From the NCBI RefSeq assembly GCF_001648775.1, contig NZ_LVEJ01000026.1, forward strand, positions 124,001 through 188,000: DNA of 64,000 bases. The letters are read 5' to 3'. This document shows, one piece after another, positions 62,252-64,000 of this stretch. The stretch is from Pseudomonas fluorescens. GTDB taxonomy: Bacteria > Pseudomonadota > Gammaproteobacteria > Pseudomonadales > Pseudomonadaceae. A model generated the notes under the pieces. It searched no databases, had not been told where the DNA came from, and worked only from the letters and a program-made list of their open reading frames with translations. Made by a program: the position numbers and the translations under genes. Positions within the stretch are counted from its first letter, which is position 1; each line of letters opens with the position of its first letter.

Positions 62252-64000
62252 CGGTAGCCGCGAGCCTGCAAATCGAACAATTGCGCGTAATGCCCGTCGG
62301 CGGCGATCAGTTGATCGTGGCCGCCCTGCTCCAGAATTTGCCCTTGTTGCAACACGATGATGTGGTCAGCATTGCGCACGCTGGAAAAGCGATGGGAAAT
62401 CAGCAACGTCATGCGACCTTCGCTGTGCTGGCTGAAATGCTCAAACACTGCCGCCTCGGCCGCCGGATCGAGGGCGGACGTCGGTTCATCGAGGATCAGA
62501 ATGTCGGCATCACGGCGCATATACGCGCGGGACAAGGCAATCTTCTGCCACTGCCCGCCAGACAACTCCTGGCCGCCGGCAAACCAGCGTCCCAACTGCG
62601 TGGCATAACCCTTGTCGAGCCCTTCGATGAAGGGTGCCGCCATGCCTTGGGCAGCGGCCTCCTGCCAGCGCTGCGCGTCGTTGAACGCCAAAGTATCGCC
62701 GACGCCGATATTTTCTCCGACGCTGAACTGATAGCGGATGTAGTCCTGAAAAATCACGCCAATGCGCCGCCGTAGCACGGTTTCCTGCCAATCCTGCAAA
62801 TCGCTGCCGTCGAGCAGAATGCGTCCTTGATCGGGGCGGTAGAGCCGCGTCAGTAACTTGATCAGTGTGGTCTTGCCAGAGCCACTCTCCCCGACCAGCG
62901 CCACGCTCTTGCCGGGCACCAGTTGCAGATCAATGTTTTCCAGCGCTGGCCGACTGGCACCCGGATACCGGAAACCGACGTTCTCGAAACGCAAACCATC
63001 GCCCGGGCGGACCCCGACCGTCAGGTGGCCGGTTTCGACCTGAACCGGTTCGGCCAGGTATTCATAAAGACTGGTCAGATAGAGGCCGTCTTCGTACAAG
63101 CCGCTGATCGCACTCAGACTGCTGCTCACCGCGCTTTGGCCCTGCTTGAACAGCACCAGATACATGGTCATCTGACCGAGGCTGATCTGGCCATGCACGG
63201 CATCAATCACCACCCAGGCATAGGCCACGTAAAAAGCCGCGGTACCGAGCAGACCGAGCCCGAAGCCCCAACCATCGCGCCGCAGCGTCAAACGGCGGTC
63301 TTCGGCATACAGCCTGGCGAACGTGTCACGGTAGCGTTGCAGTAACAGCGGTGCAAAGCCGAACAGCTTGACCTCTTTGATATAGGTTTCGTGGGACAGC
63401 AAGGTTTCGATGTAGCTCTGCTGCCGACTCTCCGGCGCGCGGCGGGTGAACAGACGAAAGGCGTCCCCGGAAAAATGCGCCTCGGCAAAGAACACCGGCA
63501 ACGCACCGACCACCAGCAGCACCAGCGCCCAAGGGGAAAAATGCACCAACAGCACACCAAAGCTGATCAGCATGATCAGGTTTTGAATCAAACCCAGCGA
63601 CTTCATGACCAGCGCCAGTGGCCGGGTCGAAGCCTCGCGACGGACACGCACCAGTTTGTCGTAGAACTCGGAGTTCTCGAACTGCACCAGTGACAGGGTC
63701 TGCGCTTTCTGCAAAATCAGCGTGTTGACCTTCTGCCCCAGTTGCACGCGCAACAGCGACTGTTGTACCGACAGTGCCCGTTGTGTGCCGGACAACAGCG
63801 CCAACACCCCGGCCTCCATCAACACATAACGCAACACTGGCCACAGCGGCGCACTGCCGTGTTGGGCGTGCAACTGCATCGCGGCAACAACCGCATCGAC
63901 AATCCGTTGCCCCAACCATGCCGCCAGTGCCGGCAGCAAACCGGCCACCAACGTTGCCAGCACCAGCCCTAGAAACAAGCCACGCGACGTTCCCCAGACC
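62248..64000 (-). CDS. ABC exporter, permease-ATPase fusion (5' end outside window)
   Basis: About 584 codons are visible and the frame stays open to the right edge, so the N-terminus lies beyond it. The membrane domain (about six helices) is followed by an ATPase with Walker A LVGESGSGKTTLIKLL, signature LSGGQWQKIALSRA, Walker B DADILILDEPTSALDP and H-loop LLISHRFSSV. The half-transporter layout is of the lipid/peptide/drug exporter type (ABCB-like). The substrate cannot be inferred. Confidence 0.95.
   Translation of the reverse strand, partial: VWGTSRGLFLGLVLATLVAGLLPALAAWLGQRIVDAVVAAMQLHAQHGSAPLWPVLRYVLMEAGVLALLSGTQRALSVQQSLLRVQLGQKVNTLILQKAQTLSLVQFENSEFYDKLVRVRREASTRPLALVMKSLGLIQNLIMLISFGVLLVHFSPWALVLLVVGALPVFFAEAHFSGDAFRLFTRRAPESRQQSYIETLLSHETYIKEVKLFGFAPLLLQRYRDTFARLYAEDRRLTLRRDGWGFGLGLLGTAAFYVAYAWVVIDAVHGQISLGQMTMYLVLFKQGQSAVSSSLSAISGLYEDGLYLTSLYEYLAEPVQVETGHLTVGVRPGDGLRFENVGFRYPGASRPALENIDLQLVPGKSVALVGESGSGKTTLIKLLTRLYRPDQGRILLDGSDLQDWQETVLRRRIGVIFQDYIRYQFSVGENIGVGDTLAFNDAQRWQEAAAQGMAAPFIEGLDKGYATQLGRWFAGGQELSGGQWQKIALSRAYMRRDADILILDEPTSALDPAAEAAVFEHFSQHSEGRMTLLISHRFSSVRNADHIIVLQQGQILEQGGHDQLIAADGHYAQLFDLQARGYR

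Overview
The window is almost certainly a Pseudomonas chromosome segment, most like the P. fluorescens or P. putida groups. The gene families fit (GlxA-type regulators, pirin, a DUF6124-like protein), the DNA is GC-rich, and the intergenic regions carry many paired GTGGGAGCGAGC/GCTCGCTCCCAC elements of the Pseudomonas REP/REPIN type. I see no tRNA, rRNA, CRISPR array, insertion sequence or prophage.

Positions 1-39,315 form one large accessory locus. It holds two multicopper oxidases: a 935-aa enzyme (682-3489) and a giant 1,945-aa MnxG-like enzyme (30193-36030). Three Sco/SenC copper-delivery proteins, a cytochrome c/solute-binding fusion, a YVTN beta-propeller and a parvulin-like chaperone accompany them. 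A compact type II secretion (T2SS)-like apparatus is split in two: PilM/N/O/P-like proteins, secretin, ATPase and pseudopilins lie at 16221-23519, and GspG, GspF and a lytic transglycosylase lie at 36231-38676. MnxG-type oxidases and a dedicated Gsp-related pathway (Xcm) are known from Mn(II)-oxidising P. putida GB-1, so Mn(II) oxidation is the best guess for the locus. A complete curli-type amyloid system sits inside it. csgB and csgA (9215-11159) follow two tandem secreted paralogues in a plus-strand operon. csgE, csgF and csgG (14514-16224) are the last genes of the minus-strand secretion operon and are joined to the pseudopilins by overlapping stop/start codons.

Four promoters in the locus match the sigma-54 -24/-12 consensus: those of the 935-aa oxidase, mnxG, the response regulator and the transglycosylase. 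Three of these, and a weaker candidate ahead of the amyloid operon, have inverted TTCCCCA/TGGGGAA half-sites about 70-160 bp upstream, where a sigma-54 activator would bind. I infer one regulon in which copper-loaded oxidases are exported by the dedicated secretion system and perhaps held in a curli-type matrix. A sensor kinase (3656-5104) and a receiver-only response regulator (23601-24131) may feed into it. No sigma-54 activator with an AAA+ domain is encoded in the window.

Positions 11,160-14,513 interrupt the locus with a ParE-type toxin-antitoxin pair, an orphan antitoxin relative, small hypothetical genes and dense repeats.

Positions 39,600-64,000 are ordinary Pseudomonas accessory or core-flanking content: LysR, AraC and GlxA regulators, alpha/beta hydrolases, a MscS channel with a cyclic-nucleotide domain, a DoxX/monooxygenase/amidohydrolase/isochorismatase operon, a repeat-built beta-rich protein, two convergent winged-helix ATPase regulators (one with a REPIN in its reading frame), pirin, an MFS transporter, a quinone oxidoreductase and a truncated ABC exporter at the right edge.
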